Origin: Altericroceibacterium indicum
GTDB lineage: Bacteria > Pseudomonadota > Alphaproteobacteria > Sphingomonadales > Sphingomonadaceae
Assembly (NCBI RefSeq): GCF_009828105.1
Contig: NZ_WTYQ01000005.1
Coordinates: forward strand, 168,613-232,612
Length of the DNA stretch: 64,000 nucleotides
Direction: 5' to 3'
Both the position numbers and the translations under genes were made by a program. The notes beneath the pieces were generated by a model that was given only the letters and a program-made list of their open reading frames with translations, did no database searches and had not been told where the DNA came from. Within the stretch, counting starts at the first letter, position 1. Each line of letters opens with the position of its first letter. Positions 27,640-38,013 of the stretch are shown here, one piece after another.

Positions 27640-27800
27640 GTACTCCTTCACTATGGCCACTTCGCCTGAAGGAAATTCCCTCAGCCTCCGTAACCGGCTT
27701 CGTTTGCTTGCCTCTGCATGCGCAAACACACAGAAGCTCCGCACCGGATGGTCCGATACGGGCGAGTCCGTGACTAAGGGAAGGAGGTGCACCTAATTGG
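27640..27800 (-). promoter_or_regulatory. Probable L10 leader of rplJ
   Basis: About 160 bases precede rplJ without a credible gene. In other bacteria the mRNA here folds into the L10 leader that binds the L10-L7/L12 complex and shuts down translation. I infer the element from position and length. A separate hairpin, GGCAGCT 27807-27813 with AGCTGCC 27820-27826, lies just beyond it. I did not derive the full fold. Confidence 0.5.
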
Positions 27801-27910
27801 TGCGCTGGCAGCTCTTACAAGCTGCCTTGAAACTCTTTTCCCCGTCTAGGCCGGAAATTAAGCACTCCCAATTGAGCACACCAGCTGTCTCGGACGGACG
27901 ACCAACAGGC

Positions 27911-27938
27911 AAAGGCCCGCCGGTCAGGGCAGGCCTTT
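27911..27938 (-). terminator. Probable terminator of the XRE-DUF2975 operon
   Basis: AAAGGCC (27911-27917) pairs with GGCCTTT (27932-27938), with CC/GG extending the stem inside. It lies 34 bases past the XRE stop. The T-run is weak. Confidence 0.6.
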
Positions 27939-27971
27939 AGTTTTCTTGTGGCAGGAGTCAAGCATGAAAGC

Positions 27972-28196
27972 CTATTCGGCTGGTTCATTCGCCTCCGATG
28001 CGTAGCCGAGCAAGTCACCCGGCTGGCAATCCAGTTCACGGCAGATGGCTTCGAGAGTAGAAAACCGAATGGCTTTGGCCTTGCCAGTTTTGAGGATCGA
28101 CAGGTTGGCGAGGGTGAGGCCAACCCTATCGGCCAGTTCGGTCAGGGTCATCCGGCGATCGTGCAGGATGTCGTCCAGCTTTACATCAATCGGCAT
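27972..28196 (-). CDS. XRE-family helix-turn-helix regulator
   Basis: A 74-aa protein that is essentially one Cro/CI-type HTH domain: LDDILHDRRMTLTELADRVGLTLANLSILK holds the two DNA-reading helices, and FSTLEAICRELDCQPGDLLGY completes the five-helix bundle. Its start overlaps the stop of the DUF2975 gene (ATGA), so the two are coupled. Small XRE proteins of this kind (YozG-like) commonly pair with DUF2975 membrane proteins. Palindromes at the operon promoter are plausible targets for autoregulation. Confidence 0.9.
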   Translation of the reverse strand: MPIDVKLDDILHDRRMTLTELADRVGLTLANLSILKTGKAKAIRFSTLEAICRELDCQPGDLLGYASEANEPAE

Positions 28197-28735
28197 CAGA
28201 CAGTCCCCTCCAGCTCTTCGCGCATTTCGGTGCCCTTACGAAACACCCGAGCCAGAATAAACAGGATCAGGACCATCAGCAGGCCATCAATGGGAAATGA
28301 AATGTCGTAATTCACATGTTTGCCTGCATCTGAAGCAATCTTCCCGATATAGGTTGCCACTGCTGTCAATGGTATGGCGGTCAATTGTCCGGCTAGCGAG
28401 GCCCAGGCCATATGGGTGAGGCGTGTGGCATTTTCTGCGATGAAAGGATCGCCATCGCCCACGCTGTTTACGATGCGGCGCAGTAGCGCAAAGAAATAGA
28501 ATGCAATGGCTACGAGGACTATCGCAAGGATGAAGATTCCTGCGAGTGCCCAGATAAGCTGCGATCCGACCGGAGAGTTTTGTTCTGCCAGCTTTTCCAG
28601 CAACAGGCCGCTATAAAACGGCAAGCCTATCAGGGCGGCTGTGAGTGCTACACCGGCCACTCCAATAGCGCCCAGAAAAACCACCAGCACGATTTTGGCA
28701 ATCGATAGCAGCGGGTCTTTGGTCAGTGACGACAT
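28196..28735 (-). CDS. DUF2975 family membrane protein
   Basis: A 179-aa protein with four hydrophobic helices (about 13-40, 55-85, 105-125 and 145-170), matching the DUF2975 pattern. Function is unknown. The constant association with a tiny XRE regulator suggests a membrane sensor or an anti-regulator. GGAG nine bases upstream supports ATG 28735. It follows the 45-aa peptide gene and precedes the XRE gene in one operon. Confidence 0.85.
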   Translation of the reverse strand: MSSLTKDPLLSIAKIVLVVFLGAIGVAGVALTAALIGLPFYSGLLLEKLAEQNSPVGSQLIWALAGIFILAIVLVAIAFYFFALLRRIVNSVGDGDPFIAENATRLTHMAWASLAGQLTAIPLTAVATYIGKIASDAGKHVNYDISFPIDGLLMVLILFILARVFRKGTEMREELEGTV

Positions 28736-28759
28736 GACTAAAGTCTCCTTATGTGTGGA

Positions 28760-28897
28760 TCAGGCCAGAGCAGGCGCGCTGATCAGTGTGGCGGCGTGAG
28801 TTTGCGGAATGGTCAAAGCCTGCTGAAAGGCGGTGAGTGTGATCAGGACTGCGCCAAGGATGGCGAGGCTGTTGGTGATGGTTTTGGTGCTGAGCAT
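28760..28897 (-). CDS. 45-aa single-pass membrane peptide, first gene of the DUF2975-XRE operon
   Basis: A short frame of 45 codons. Evidence that it is real: ATG 28895-28897 has GGAG eight bases upstream, the peptide has one clean hydrophobic helix (NSLAILGAVLITLTAF, about 9-24) and an Ala/Pro/Thr-rich end, and it ends 25 bases before the DUF2975 start on the same strand, directly behind a good promoter. I recognise no family with certainty. It could be an exported or membrane peptide sensed by the DUF2975 protein. Confidence 0.7.
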   Translation of the reverse strand: MLSTKTITNSLAILGAVLITLTAFQQALTIPQTHAATLISAPALA

Positions 28898-28918
28898 TGT
28901 TCGTTCTCCAATATGTCC

Positions 28919-28970
28919 GATATCGATATTCAATATGGCCCATTGGATTTATTGTCAAACGATAATATCG
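28919..28970 (-). promoter_or_regulatory. Promoter of the 45-aa peptide/DUF2975/XRE operon with flanking palindromes
   Basis: On the minus strand TTGACA (28953-28958) and TATTGA (28930-28935) are 17 bases apart. Palindromes sit on both sides: CGATAATATCG 28960-28970 abuts the -35 box and ATATCGATAT 28920-28929 lies just after the -10 box. A further ATATCG copy is at 28987-28992. This is the layout expected for an autorepressing XRE protein. Confidence 0.6.
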
Positions 28971-29077
28971 AAAAACAATAATTAGCATATCGTTTCTCAT
29001 GCTGAAAATGTGCCGGGTGGCATGTTGAGCTGCACTCTAAGGCGCTCAAATCGGCGCTTTTCGCGGAGGGGCTGGCA

Positions 29078-29106
29078 TTGACACAGGGCGGCGGTCTGCC
29101 TATATC
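29078..29106 (+). promoter_or_regulatory. rpoBC promoter
   Basis: TTGACA 29078-29083, 17-base spacer, TATATC 29101-29106: a near-consensus housekeeping promoter. Transcription should start near 29113, leaving a leader of about 235 bases before rpoB. Confidence 0.8.
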
Positions 29107-29112
29107 CAGCCT

Positions 29113-29348
29113 CACATATCGGTCTTGCTTCGAGCAAGCTGAACCCGGCGCGGGGGTTTGGCCAGGATGGAAGCACCGGTTTTCCATAGACGCGAAAAGA
29201 GCTGCAGGCTGCGCAATCCCTAGGGTTGCGTGCGCTTCTGCGGCTGTTCTTGCCTCTATGGGCCACATCTGCGCGTGGCATGAATATTTACGAATCGGTC
29301 TTCAAATGCCGGTTCCGAATCGACTAAAGCGAAGAGGTCCACTCACTT
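29113..29348 (+). promoter_or_regulatory. Long untranslated leader of rpoB
   Basis: No gene fits the stretch between the promoter and the rpoB start. It contains at least two hairpins: CTTGCT 29124-29129 with AGCAAG 29133-29138 (3-base loop), and CGCAA 29212-29216 with TTGCG 29226-29230, extended by CCC/GGG. Leaders before rpoB in other bacteria host autoregulation or attenuation. Whether this one does is inference. Confidence 0.5.
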
Positions 29349-32300
29349 ATGGCGACCAAGGCGAACGCACCGGTTCCTACCGGCAGCAAGCAGAAGCGCA
29401 TCCGCAAGATCTTCGGGGATATCCACGAAGTCGTGCCGATGCCGAACCTCATTGAGGTTCAGCGCGAAAGTTACGAGCACTTCCTGCGCTCCAACAAGGA
29501 TATCGGATACGTCTCGGGTCTCGAAAAGACCTTGCGTTCGGTTTTCCCGATCCGCGATTTCGCCGGCTCTGCCGAGCTGGATTTCGTTCATTACGAACTG
29601 GAAGATCCCAAGTTTGATACGGTAGAATGCCGTCAACGCGGGATTACCTATGCAGCGCCTATGAAGGTGACGCTGCGTTTGATCGTGTTCGAAGTCGATC
29701 AGGAAACCGAAACCCGTTCCGTGCTCGATATTAAGGAGCAGGACGTTTACATGGGCGATATGCCGCTCATGACCGGGAATGGCACCTTCCTAATCAATGG
29801 TACGGAACGTGTGATCGTTTCGCAGATGCACCGTTCGCCGGGCGTTCTGTTCGACCATGACCGCGGGAAAACCCATTCCTCGGGCAAATTCCTCTTCGCC
29901 GCTCGTGTGATTCCATATCGCGGTTCATGGCTCGATTTCGAATTTGACGCCAAGGACATCGTGAACGTTCGTATTGACCGTAAGCGTAAGCTTCCTGTCA
30001 CCTCGCTCCTGTTCGCACTGGGGCTTAACAGCGAAGAAATTCTCGCGCACTTCTACAATACTGTGAAGTGGGAACGCGGGCCTGACGGCTGGAAGATTCC
30101 TTTCCTCGCCGAAGCATGGCGCGGCATCAAGCCGGGCTTCCCGCTGGTGAATGCCGATACGGGTGAAGAAGTTTTCCCCGCCGGTACGAAGGTTTCTCCG
30201 CGCGCTGCCAATAAGGCAGAAAAAGACGGCCTCAAGACCCTGCTTATCCCGACCGAAGAAATCTTCGGCCGTTATGCTTCGCAGGATCTGGTCGATGACG
30301 CGACAGGCCGCATCTACATCGAAGCAGGTGACGAAGTGTCGCCTGAAAATCTCGAAAAGATTGATGCTGCCGGTATCGATGAGTTGACGCTTCTCGATAT
30401 TGACCACGTCACAACCGGCCCATGGATGCGCAACACGCTTCAGGCCGACAAGGCTGAGAACCGTGATGAAGGTCTGGAAGCCATCTATAAGGTGATGCGT
30501 CCAGGCGAACCGCCAACGAAGGAAACGGCTGAAGCTCTGTTCGAAGGCCTGTTCTTCGACGGTGAACGCTATGACCTTTCTGCTGTTGGCCGGGTAAAGC
30601 TCAACATGCGTCTGGGCCTTGATGCTGAAGACACAGTGACAACGCTGCGCAAGGAAGATATCCTTGCTGTGGTCAAGGAACTGGTCGATCTCAAGGACGG
30701 CAAGGGCGAAGTCGACGACATCGATAACCTTGGTAACCGTCGTGTGCGTTCGGTTGGCGAATTGCTGGAAAACCAGTATCGCGTCGGCCTGCTGCGCATG
30801 GAGCGTGCCGTTAAGGAACGCATGAGTTCGGTCGATGTCTCGACCGTGATGCCGAACGATCTGATCAATGCGAAGCCTGCAGTTGCAGCTGTTCGTGAAT
30901 TCTTCGGTTCGTCGCAGCTTTCCCAGTTTATGGACCAGACCAATCCGCTTTCGGAAGTCACCCATAAGCGCCGTGTTTCGGCTCTTGGGCCGGGCGGTCT
31001 TACCCGTGAACGCGCAGGCTTCGAAGTCCGTGACGTTCATCCGACCCATTATGGCCGTATCTGCCCGATTGAAACGCCGGAAGGCCCGAACATCGGTCTG
31101 ATCAACTCACTCTCGACCTTTGCGCGGGTGAATAAATATGGCTTCATCGAAACGCCTTATCGGATTGTGAAGGACCATCGCGTTACCAGCGAAGTGGTCT
31201 ATCTTTCCGCTATGGAAGAACAGAAGCACACCGTTGCGCAGGCTTCCGCTGCCCTGAACGAAGATGGCAGCTTTGTTGAAGAGCTGGTTTCCACCCGTCA
31301 GAATGGCGAATTCGCCATGGCTCCGCGTGAGCAGGTGACGCTGATGGACGTCAGCCCCAAGCAGCTCGTTTCGGTTGCTGCATCGCTTATTCCATTCCTG
31401 GAAAACGATGACGCCAACCGCGCGCTCATGGGTTCCAACATGCAACGTCAGGCTGTGCCTCTCGTGAATGCTGAAGCGCCGTTCGTCGGAACCGGCATGG
31501 AAGCCACTGTGGCCCGCGATTCCGGGGCGGCTATTTCGGCTAAACGGGCCGGTATCGTCGATCAGGTCGATGCGACGCGTATCGTGATCCGTGCCAGCGG
31601 CGAAATCGAAGCGGGCAATCCGGGTGTGGATATTTACACGCTCGAAAAGTTCCAGCGTTCGAACCAGGATACCTGCATCAACCAGCGTCCGCTGGTGAAT
31701 GTCGGTGATTATGTGGAAGCTGGCGATATCATCGCTGACGGCCCGTCAACCGATATGGGTGAACTGGCTCTTGGCCGGAACAGCCTCGTCGCCTTCATGC
31801 CCTGGAATGGCTACAATTACGAAGATAGTATCCTGATCTCCGAGCGGATCGTTAAGGATGACGTCTTCACTTCGATCCATATCGAAGAGTTTGAAGTCAT
31901 GGCTCGCGATACGAAGCTTGGGCCGGAAGATATCACGCGCGATATTCCCAATGTCGGTGAGGAAGCCCTGCGCAGCCTCGACGAAGCGGGTATCGTTTAT
32001 ATCGGGGCAGAAGTGCATCCGGGTGATATTCTGGTCGGCAAGATCACGCCGAAGGGTGAAAGCCCGATGACGCCGGAAGAAAAGCTTCTGCGCGCCATCT
32101 TCGGTGAAAAAGCCAGCGACGTGCGTGATACGTCCCTGCGTCTGCCACCCGGTGTTGCCGGTACGATCGTCGAAGTGCGTGTCTTCAACCGTCATGGTAT
32201 CGAAATTGATGACCGTACGCGTGCCATTCAGAATGAGGAGATTGAACGCCTCAAGAAGGATAGCGAAGACGAACGCGCCATTCTCAACCGTGCGACCTAT

Positions 32301-33509
32301 AACCGCCTTCAGGAAATGCTGCTTGGTCAGACGATCAGCGCAGCGCCCAAGGGGATCAAGAAGGGCGATGTCATCACGGAAGAACTGCTGGAAACAGTCG
32401 ATCGCCACGAATGGTTCAAATTCGCGGTGGCCGATGACAACATGCAGGCCCAGCTCGAAGCCGTCAAAGCTGACTATGACGAGACGGTGAAGCGCATCCG
32501 TGACAAGTTCGAAGATCGCCGTGAAAAGCTGGAACGTGGTGACGAACTGGCACCGGGCGTTCTCAAGATGGTCAAGGTCTTCGTGGCGGTGAAGCGTAAG
32601 CTGCAACCGGGCGACAAGATGGCCGGCCGTCATGGTAACAAGGGTGTTATCAGCCGCATTCTGCCTGAAGAAGACATGCCGTTCATGGAAGACGGGACAC
32701 CGGTTGACATCGTGCTCAACCCATTGGGTGTGCCGTCGCGCATGAACGTTGGTCAGATCTTCGAAACCCATCTGGGTCTTGCAGCGCGTGGTCTTGGCAA
32801 GATGGTGCAGGCTTCGCTTGAGGAATGGCGCCAGGCCAATCCTGATCCGGAAACCGCTGCGCCACCAACCGCGGTCGTCGATCGTCTGAAATATGTTTAT
32901 GGCGAACATTATCACGCGGATATCGAAAACCGCTCGGCTGCTGAGATTGTTGAACTGGCTGGCAATCTGAAGAATGGTGTGCCGATGGGCACTCCGGTCT
33001 TCGATGGTGCCCGTGAAGCGGACGTTTCGGAAATGCTCAGCCTGGCAGGGTATGACACATCGGGTCAGGTTACTCTGCTCGATGGCCGTACAGGTGAAGC
33101 CTTCGACCGTAAGGTTACCGTGGGCTACATCTACATGCTGAAGCTCCATCACCTTGTTGATGACAAGATCCATGCCCGTTCGATCGGTCCATACTCGCTT
33201 GTCACACAGCAGCCGCTGGGTGGTAAGGCGCAGTTTGGTGGTCAGCGCTTCGGGGAAATGGAAGTCTGGGCACTTCAGGCATACGGCGCCGCTTACACCT
33301 TGCAGGAAATGCTGACGGTGAAGTCGGATGACGTGGTCGGCCGTACCAAGGTCTATGAAGCGATCGTCAAGGGCGATGATACGTTTGAAGCGGGTATCCC
33401 GGAAAGCTTCAACGTGCTCGTCAAGGAAATGCGTTCTCTCGGTCTCAATGTCGAACTCTCATCGATTGACGATGGTGACGACGACGCTCTGCCGAAGGCA
33501 GCGGAATAA
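29349..33509 (+). CDS. rpoB: RNA polymerase beta subunit
   Basis: The 1386-aa beta subunit. The rifampicin-binding cluster is recognisable ([22 protein letters not shown]) and reads as the sensitive type. Also present are the catalytic-region segments [16 protein letters not shown] and [15 protein letters not shown], and the C-terminal clamp region [20 protein letters not shown]. It starts ATG 29349 shortly after GAAGAGG. It precedes rpoC by 76 bases in the same transcript. Confidence 0.99.
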   Translation: MATKANAPVPTGSKQKRIRKIFGDIHEVVPMPNLIEVQRESYEHFLRSNKDIGYVSGLEKTLRSVFPIRDFAGSAELDFVHYELEDPKFDTVECRQRGITYAAPMKVTLRLIVFEVDQETETRSVLDIKEQDVYMGDMPLMTGNGTFLINGTERVIVSQMHRSPGVLFDHDRGKTHSSGKFLFAARVIPYRGSWLDFEFDAKDIVNVRIDRKRKLPVTSLLFALGLNSEEILAHFYNTVKWERGPDGWKIPFLAEAWRGIKPGFPLVNADTGEEVFPAGTKVSPRAANKAEKDGLKTLLIPTEEIFGRYASQDLVDDATGRIYIEAGDEVSPENLEKIDAAGIDELTLLDIDHVTTGPWMRNTLQADKAENRDEGLEAIYKVMRPGEPPTKETAEALFEGLFFDGERYDLSAVGRVKLNMRLGLDAEDTVTTLRKEDILAVVKELVDLKDGKGEVDDIDNLGNRRVRSVGELLENQYRVGLLRMERAVKERMSSVDVSTVMPNDLINAKPAVAAVREFFGSSQLSQFMDQTNPLSEVTHKRRVSALGPGGLTRERAGFEVRDVHPTHYGRICPIETPEGPNIGLINSLSTFARVNKYGFIETPYRIVKDHRVTSEVVYLSAMEEQKHTVAQASAALNEDGSFVEELVSTRQNGEFAMAPREQVTLMDVSPKQLVSVAASLIPFLENDDANRALMGSNMQRQAVPLVNAEAPFVGTGMEATVARDSGAAISAKRAGIVDQVDATRIVIRASGEIEAGNPGVDIYTLEKFQRSNQDTCINQRPLVNVGDYVEAGDIIADGPSTDMGELALGRNSLVAFMPWNGYNYEDSILISERIVKDDVFTSIHIEEFEVMARDTKLGPEDITRDIPNVGEEALRSLDEAGIVYIGAEVHPGDILVGKITPKGESPMTPEEKLLRAIFGEKASDVRDTSLRLPPGVAGTIVEVRVFNRHGIEIDDRTRAIQNEEIERLKKDSEDERAILNRATYNRLQEMLLGQTISAAPKGIKKGDVITEELLETVDRHEWFKFAVADDNMQAQLEAVKADYDETVKRIRDKFEDRREKLERGDELAPGVLKMVKVFVAVKRKLQPGDKMAGRHGNKGVISRILPEEDMPFMEDGTPVDIVLNPLGVPSRMNVGQIFETHLGLAARGLGKMVQASLEEWRQANPDPETAAPPTAVVDRLKYVYGEHYHADIENRSAAEIVELAGNLKNGVPMGTPVFDGAREADVSEMLSLAGYDTSGQVTLLDGRTGEAFDRKVTVGYIYMLKLHHLVDDKIHARSIGPYSLVTQQPLGGKAQFGGQRFGEMEVWALQAYGAAYTLQEMLTVKSDDVVGRTKVYEAIVKGDDTFEAGIPESFNVLVKEMRSLGLNVELSSIDDGDDDALPKAAE

Positions 33510-33585
33510 GGGATTTGGGCGGCCCTGTCCGGGGCCGCCATCCTACCTTCCGCAATACCTATTTCACCCGCGAGGGATGTGAAAA

Positions 33586-36500
33586 ATGAATGAACTGAGC
33601 AAATTCACGAACCAGATCGCCAAGACCGAGACTTTCGATCAAATCCAGATCGGAATCGCGAGTCCTGAGCGTATTCGCAGCTGGTCTTTCGGCGAAATCA
33701 AGAAGCCTGAAACCATCAATTACCGGACCTTCAAGCCGGAACGTGATGGCCTTTTCTGCGCCCGCATTTTCGGGCCGGTAAAGGATTACGAATGCCTGTG
33801 CGGCAAGTACAAGCGCATGAAGTATAAGGGCGTTGTCTGCGAAAAATGCGGCGTTGAAGTCACCGTGACCAAGGTCCGCCGTGAACGGATGGGCCATATC
33901 GAACTCGCCGCTCCGGTTGCCCATATCTGGTATCTGAAGTCCTTGCCGTCACGCATCGGTCTTCTGCTGGATATGCAGCTCAAGCAGCTTGAGCGCGTGC
34001 TCTATTTCGAAAGCTATGTGGTGATTGAGCCGGGCATGACCCCGCTCGAAAAATTCCAGTTGCTGACCGAAGACGAACTGCTCGACGCGCAGGACGAATA
34101 TGGCGAAGAAGCCTTCTCCGCTGGCATCGGTGCCGAAGCGGTCAAGATCATGCTCATGGATCTCGATCTGGAGCAGGAACGCGAAGATCTGCTGAAGGAA
34201 CTGGCTGAAACCAAGTCTGCCCTGAAGCCGAAGAAGATCATCAAGCGTCTCAAGGTTGTAGAAAGCTTCATTGAATCCGGCAACCGCCCGGAATGGATGA
34301 TCCTCGAAGTTGTGCCGGTTATCCCGCCTGAACTGCGCCCACTGGTGCCGCTCGATGGTGGCCGTTTCGCAACCTCGGATCTCAATGATCTCTATCGCCG
34401 TGTGATCAACCGCAACAACCGCCTCAAGCGTTTGATGGAACTGCGTGCGCCGGACATCATCGTCCGTAACGAAAAGCGCATGTTGCAGGAATCGGTTGAC
34501 GCATTGTTCGATAACGGCCGCCGTGGCCGGGTCATCACGGGTGCGAATAAGCGTCCGCTGAAGTCGCTGTCTGACATGCTCAAGGGCAAGCAGGGACGTT
34601 TCCGTCAGAACCTTCTGGGTAAGCGCGTTGACTATTCGGGTCGTTCCGTGATCGTGACCGGTCCGGAATTGAAGCTTCATCAGTGCGGCCTGCCAAAGAA
34701 GATGGCGCTCGAACTGTTCAAGCCGTTCATTTACGCTCGCCTTGATGCCAAGGGTCTTTCCATGACCCTGAAACAGGCCAAGAAATGGGTCGAAAAGGAG
34801 CGCAAGGAAGTCTGGGACATCCTTGATGAAGTGATCCGTGAACATCCGGTGATGCTCAACCGCGCACCAACGCTTCACCGTCTCGGCATTCAGGCGTTCG
34901 AACCCGTTCTGATCGAAGGTAAGGCGATCCAGCTTCACCCGCTGGTCTGCTCGGCCTTCAACGCCGACTTCGATGGTGACCAGATGGCTGTTCACGTGCC
35001 GCTTTCGCTGGAAGCCCAGCTTGAAGCACGTGTGCTGATGATGTCGACCAACAACATCCTGTCACCTGCCAATGGTAAGCCGATCATCGTGCCTTCACAG
35101 GACATGGTGCTGGGCCTTTATTACCTGTCAATGGATCGCGCTGGCGAACCAGGTGAAGGCAAGGTGCTGAGCGACATGAAGGAAGTGCATCAGGCGCTTC
35201 ATGTCGGTGCGGTGACACTGCATTCTTCGATCACGACGCGGGTTCCGCAGACGGATGAGAACGGCAATCAGTATATGATGCGCGTTCAGACGACGCCGGG
35301 TCGTATGCTGATCGGTGAATGTCTGCCTAAGAAGCACACAGTGCCGTTTGAAGTCATCAACCGCGTCCTGACCAAGAAGGACATTGGGGACGTGATCGAT
35401 CAGGTCTATCGTCACACGGGCCAGAAGGACACGGTTCTGTTCGCCGACGCGATCATGAGCCTGGGCTTCCGCCATGCGTGCCGTGCGGGCATTTCCTTCG
35501 GTAAGGATGACATGATCATCCCTGAATCGAAGGTCGAAATGATCGAACAGACCAAGACGCTGGTTGCCGATTATGAGCAGCAGTATCAGGACGGTTTCAT
35601 CACCCAGCAGGAAAAATACAACAAGGTGATCGATGCCTGGAGCCGTTGCGGTGACCAGGTTGCGAATGCCATGATGGAAGACCTGAAGGCGCGTCCGAAG
35701 GACGAGAATGGCCGTGAAGCGCAGATCAACTCGATCTACATGATGAGCCACTCTGGTGCCCGTGGTTCCCCGGCCCAGATGAAGCAGCTTGGTGGTATGC
35801 GTGGTCTGATGGCCAAGCCATCAGGTGAAATCATTGAAACGCCGATCATCTCGAACTTCAAGGAAGGTCTGACCGTTCTTGAATACTTCAACTCCACCCA
35901 CGGCGCCCGTAAGGGGCTCGCCGATACGGCTCTTAAAACGGCAAACTCGGGTTACCTGACTCGCCGTCTGGTTGATGTATCGCAGGATTGCGTGATCGTT
36001 GAAGAAGACTGCAAGACCAGCAATTCGCTGGAAATGCGGGCCATTATTCAGGGCGGTTCGGTGATCGCATCGCTGGGTGAACGTATTCTTGGTCGCACCA
36101 CGGCTGAAGATATCGTCAACGCAGCGACCGGCGAAGTCATTGTGAAGTCGGGCACTCTGCTTGACGAAGCGATGGTGGCTGAAATCGAAGCGGCTGAAGT
36201 GCAGAGCGCACAGATCCGTTCACCTCTGGTATGCGAAGCAACGCAGGGCGTTTGCGGCAAGTGCTACGGGCGTGATCTTGCGCGTGGTACAACGGTGAAT
36301 ATCGGTGAAGCTGTCGGCGTTATCGCTGCGCAGTCCATCGGTGAACCGGGCACGCAGCTCACCATGCGTACCTTCCATATTGGTGGTGCAGCTCAGCTCA
36401 ACGAAACCTCGCATCTTGAATCGATTTCGGATGGTACGGTGGAATACCGTGACATGCCGACTATCGTTGATAAGCGTGGCCGTCGTCTGTCGCTGGCCCG

Positions 36501-37899
36501 TAACGGCGAAATGGTCATCATCGATGCCGAAGGCCGTGAACGTGCTATTCACCGTCTGCCTTATGGTACCATGCTCATGTTCGAGGATGGGGCGAAGGTG
36601 AAGGAAGGCGATCGTCTGGCTGAGTGGGATCCGTTCACTCTACCGATCATCACTGAACAGTCGGGTGTCGTGCGCTATCAGGATCTTGCTGAAGGCAAGA
36701 CTATGGAAGAGCGGACTGACGAAGCAACGGGTATGACCCAGCGCGTCGTCATCGAATATCGCGCAAGCGGCCGGGCCAAGAAGGAAGATCTGCGTCCGCG
36801 CCTTACTCTTCTGAACGAAGGTTCCGACGAGAGTGAAGCAGCACGGTATATGCTGGCTCCGGGCACAACGCTTTCCATCGAAGATGGTCAGCAGGTTGAA
36901 GCAGGCGACATTCTGGCTCGTGCCAGCCGTGAAGCTGCCAAGACCCGTGATATTACCGGTGGTCTGCCACGCGTTGCGGAACTCTTCGAAGCACGTATCC
37001 CGAAGGACAATGCGGTTATCGCCAAGATTTCCGGCCGGATTGAATTCGTCCGCGATTACAAGGCGAAGCGTAAGATCGCGATTGTCCCGGAAGAGGGTGA
37101 TCCAGTAGAATATCTGATCCCCAAGACCAAGGTGATCGACGTTCAGGAAGGCGACTTCGTCAAGAAGGGCGATACGCTTATCTCTGGCAGCCCGAACCCA
37201 CATGATATTCTCGAAGTTCTCGGTATCGAGGCTCTGGCTGAATATCTCGTGGCTGAAATCCAGGAAGTCTATCGTCTGCAGGGCGTGAAGATCAACGATA
37301 AGCACATTGAAGTGATCGTTCGCCAGATGCTGCAGAAGGTTGAAATCACCAATGGTGGTGACACCACGCTTCTGCCAGCTGAACAGGTCGATCTGGAAGA
37401 AATGCTGGAAGTGAATGCCAAGCTTGGCCGCGGTAAGCAGCCGGCTGAAGGCAAGCCGATCCTTCTCGGGATCACCAAGGCTTCGCTGCAAACCCGCAGC
37501 TTCATTTCTGCCGCTTCTTTCCAGGAAACCACCCGCGTTCTGACGCAGGCTTCGGTTGAAGGTAAGAAGGATTCCCTGATTGGCCTCAAGGAAAACGTCA
37601 TTGTGGGTCGTCTCATCCCTGCCGGTACCGGCGCGGGTATGAACCGCATCCGCGTGGCCGCTTCCGGTCGTGACGCTGCCATTCGCGCCCAGTATCAGAA
37701 GATGCAGGAAGCGTTGATTGCCGCCGAAACGGCAGAGGAAGAGCATCAAGCTGAGTTGAAGCAGGGGGCTGAAGCGGCCATCGGCGATGATCCGCTGGCC
37801 CGCATGGAAGGTGCAACGCACGGTCTTGATGCTGATGCTGGCGAATATCTCCAGCAGAGTGACGAAGGCGAAGCGGCAACACCTGACGACGACGCATAA
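33586..37899 (+). CDS. rpoC: RNA polymerase beta' subunit
   Basis: The 1437-aa catalytic subunit. It has the N-terminal zinc ribbon ([20 protein letters not shown]), the catalytic Mg-binding NADFDGDQM, the trigger-loop and bridge-helix region and a C-terminal acidic tail ([21 protein letters not shown], slightly extended). The second zinc site ([17 protein letters not shown]) is present. GGGATGTG upstream provides the ribosome site. A strong terminator follows. Confidence 0.99.
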   Translation: MNELSKFTNQIAKTETFDQIQIGIASPERIRSWSFGEIKKPETINYRTFKPERDGLFCARIFGPVKDYECLCGKYKRMKYKGVVCEKCGVEVTVTKVRRERMGHIELAAPVAHIWYLKSLPSRIGLLLDMQLKQLERVLYFESYVVIEPGMTPLEKFQLLTEDELLDAQDEYGEEAFSAGIGAEAVKIMLMDLDLEQEREDLLKELAETKSALKPKKIIKRLKVVESFIESGNRPEWMILEVVPVIPPELRPLVPLDGGRFATSDLNDLYRRVINRNNRLKRLMELRAPDIIVRNEKRMLQESVDALFDNGRRGRVITGANKRPLKSLSDMLKGKQGRFRQNLLGKRVDYSGRSVIVTGPELKLHQCGLPKKMALELFKPFIYARLDAKGLSMTLKQAKKWVEKERKEVWDILDEVIREHPVMLNRAPTLHRLGIQAFEPVLIEGKAIQLHPLVCSAFNADFDGDQMAVHVPLSLEAQLEARVLMMSTNNILSPANGKPIIVPSQDMVLGLYYLSMDRAGEPGEGKVLSDMKEVHQALHVGAVTLHSSITTRVPQTDENGNQYMMRVQTTPGRMLIGECLPKKHTVPFEVINRVLTKKDIGDVIDQVYRHTGQKDTVLFADAIMSLGFRHACRAGISFGKDDMIIPESKVEMIEQTKTLVADYEQQYQDGFITQQEKYNKVIDAWSRCGDQVANAMMEDLKARPKDENGREAQINSIYMMSHSGARGSPAQMKQLGGMRGLMAKPSGEIIETPIISNFKEGLTVLEYFNSTHGARKGLADTALKTANSGYLTRRLVDVSQDCVIVEEDCKTSNSLEMRAIIQGGSVIASLGERILGRTTAEDIVNAATGEVIVKSGTLLDEAMVAEIEAAEVQSAQIRSPLVCEATQGVCGKCYGRDLARGTTVNIGEAVGVIAAQSIGEPGTQLTMRTFHIGGAAQLNETSHLESISDGTVEYRDMPTIVDKRGRRLSLARNGEMVIIDAEGRERAIHRLPYGTMLMFEDGAKVKEGDRLAEWDPFTLPIITEQSGVVRYQDLAEGKTMEERTDEATGMTQRVVIEYRASGRAKKEDLRPRLTLLNEGSDESEAARYMLAPGTTLSIEDGQQVEAGDILARASREAAKTRDITGGLPRVAELFEARIPKDNAVIAKISGRIEFVRDYKAKRKIAIVPEEGDPVEYLIPKTKVIDVQEGDFVKKGDTLISGSPNPHDILEVLGIEALAEYLVAEIQEVYRLQGVKINDKHIEVIVRQMLQKVEITNGGDTTLLPAEQVDLEEMLEVNAKLGRGKQPAEGKPILLGITKASLQTRSFISAASFQETTRVLTQASVEGKKDSLIGLKENVIVGRLIPAGTGAGMNRIRVAASGRDAAIRAQYQKMQEALIAAETAEEEHQAELKQGAEAAIGDDPLARMEGATHGLDADAGEYLQQSDEGEAATPDDDA

Positions 37900-37926
37900 G
37901 CCACTCTGATCTTCTGACCACAATCA

Positions 37927-37956
37927 CCCCGCCGGAGCGATCCGGCGGGGTTTTTT
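37927..37956 (+). terminator. Intrinsic terminator of rpoBC
   Basis: CCCCGCCGGA, GCGA loop, TCCGGCGGGG, then TTTTTT: a perfect 10-bp GC-rich stem. Confidence 0.96.
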
Positions 37957-38013
37957 GTGTCTGATGTTCGCTCTGTCTTGCCGGGCGCGGAGGGCAGGGC
38001 TAGGCGCTGTTTT

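Noticed and set aside
29078..29455. 125-codon frame overlapping the rpoB start
   Set aside because: It begins at the -35 box of the rpoB promoter and overlaps rpoB in another frame; its product has no family features.
31746..33173. 475-codon open frame opposite rpoB, and similar long frames opposite rpoC (33949-34995, 36640-37923)
   Set aside because: All are antisense to rpoB or rpoC, without ribosome sites or recognisable domains.
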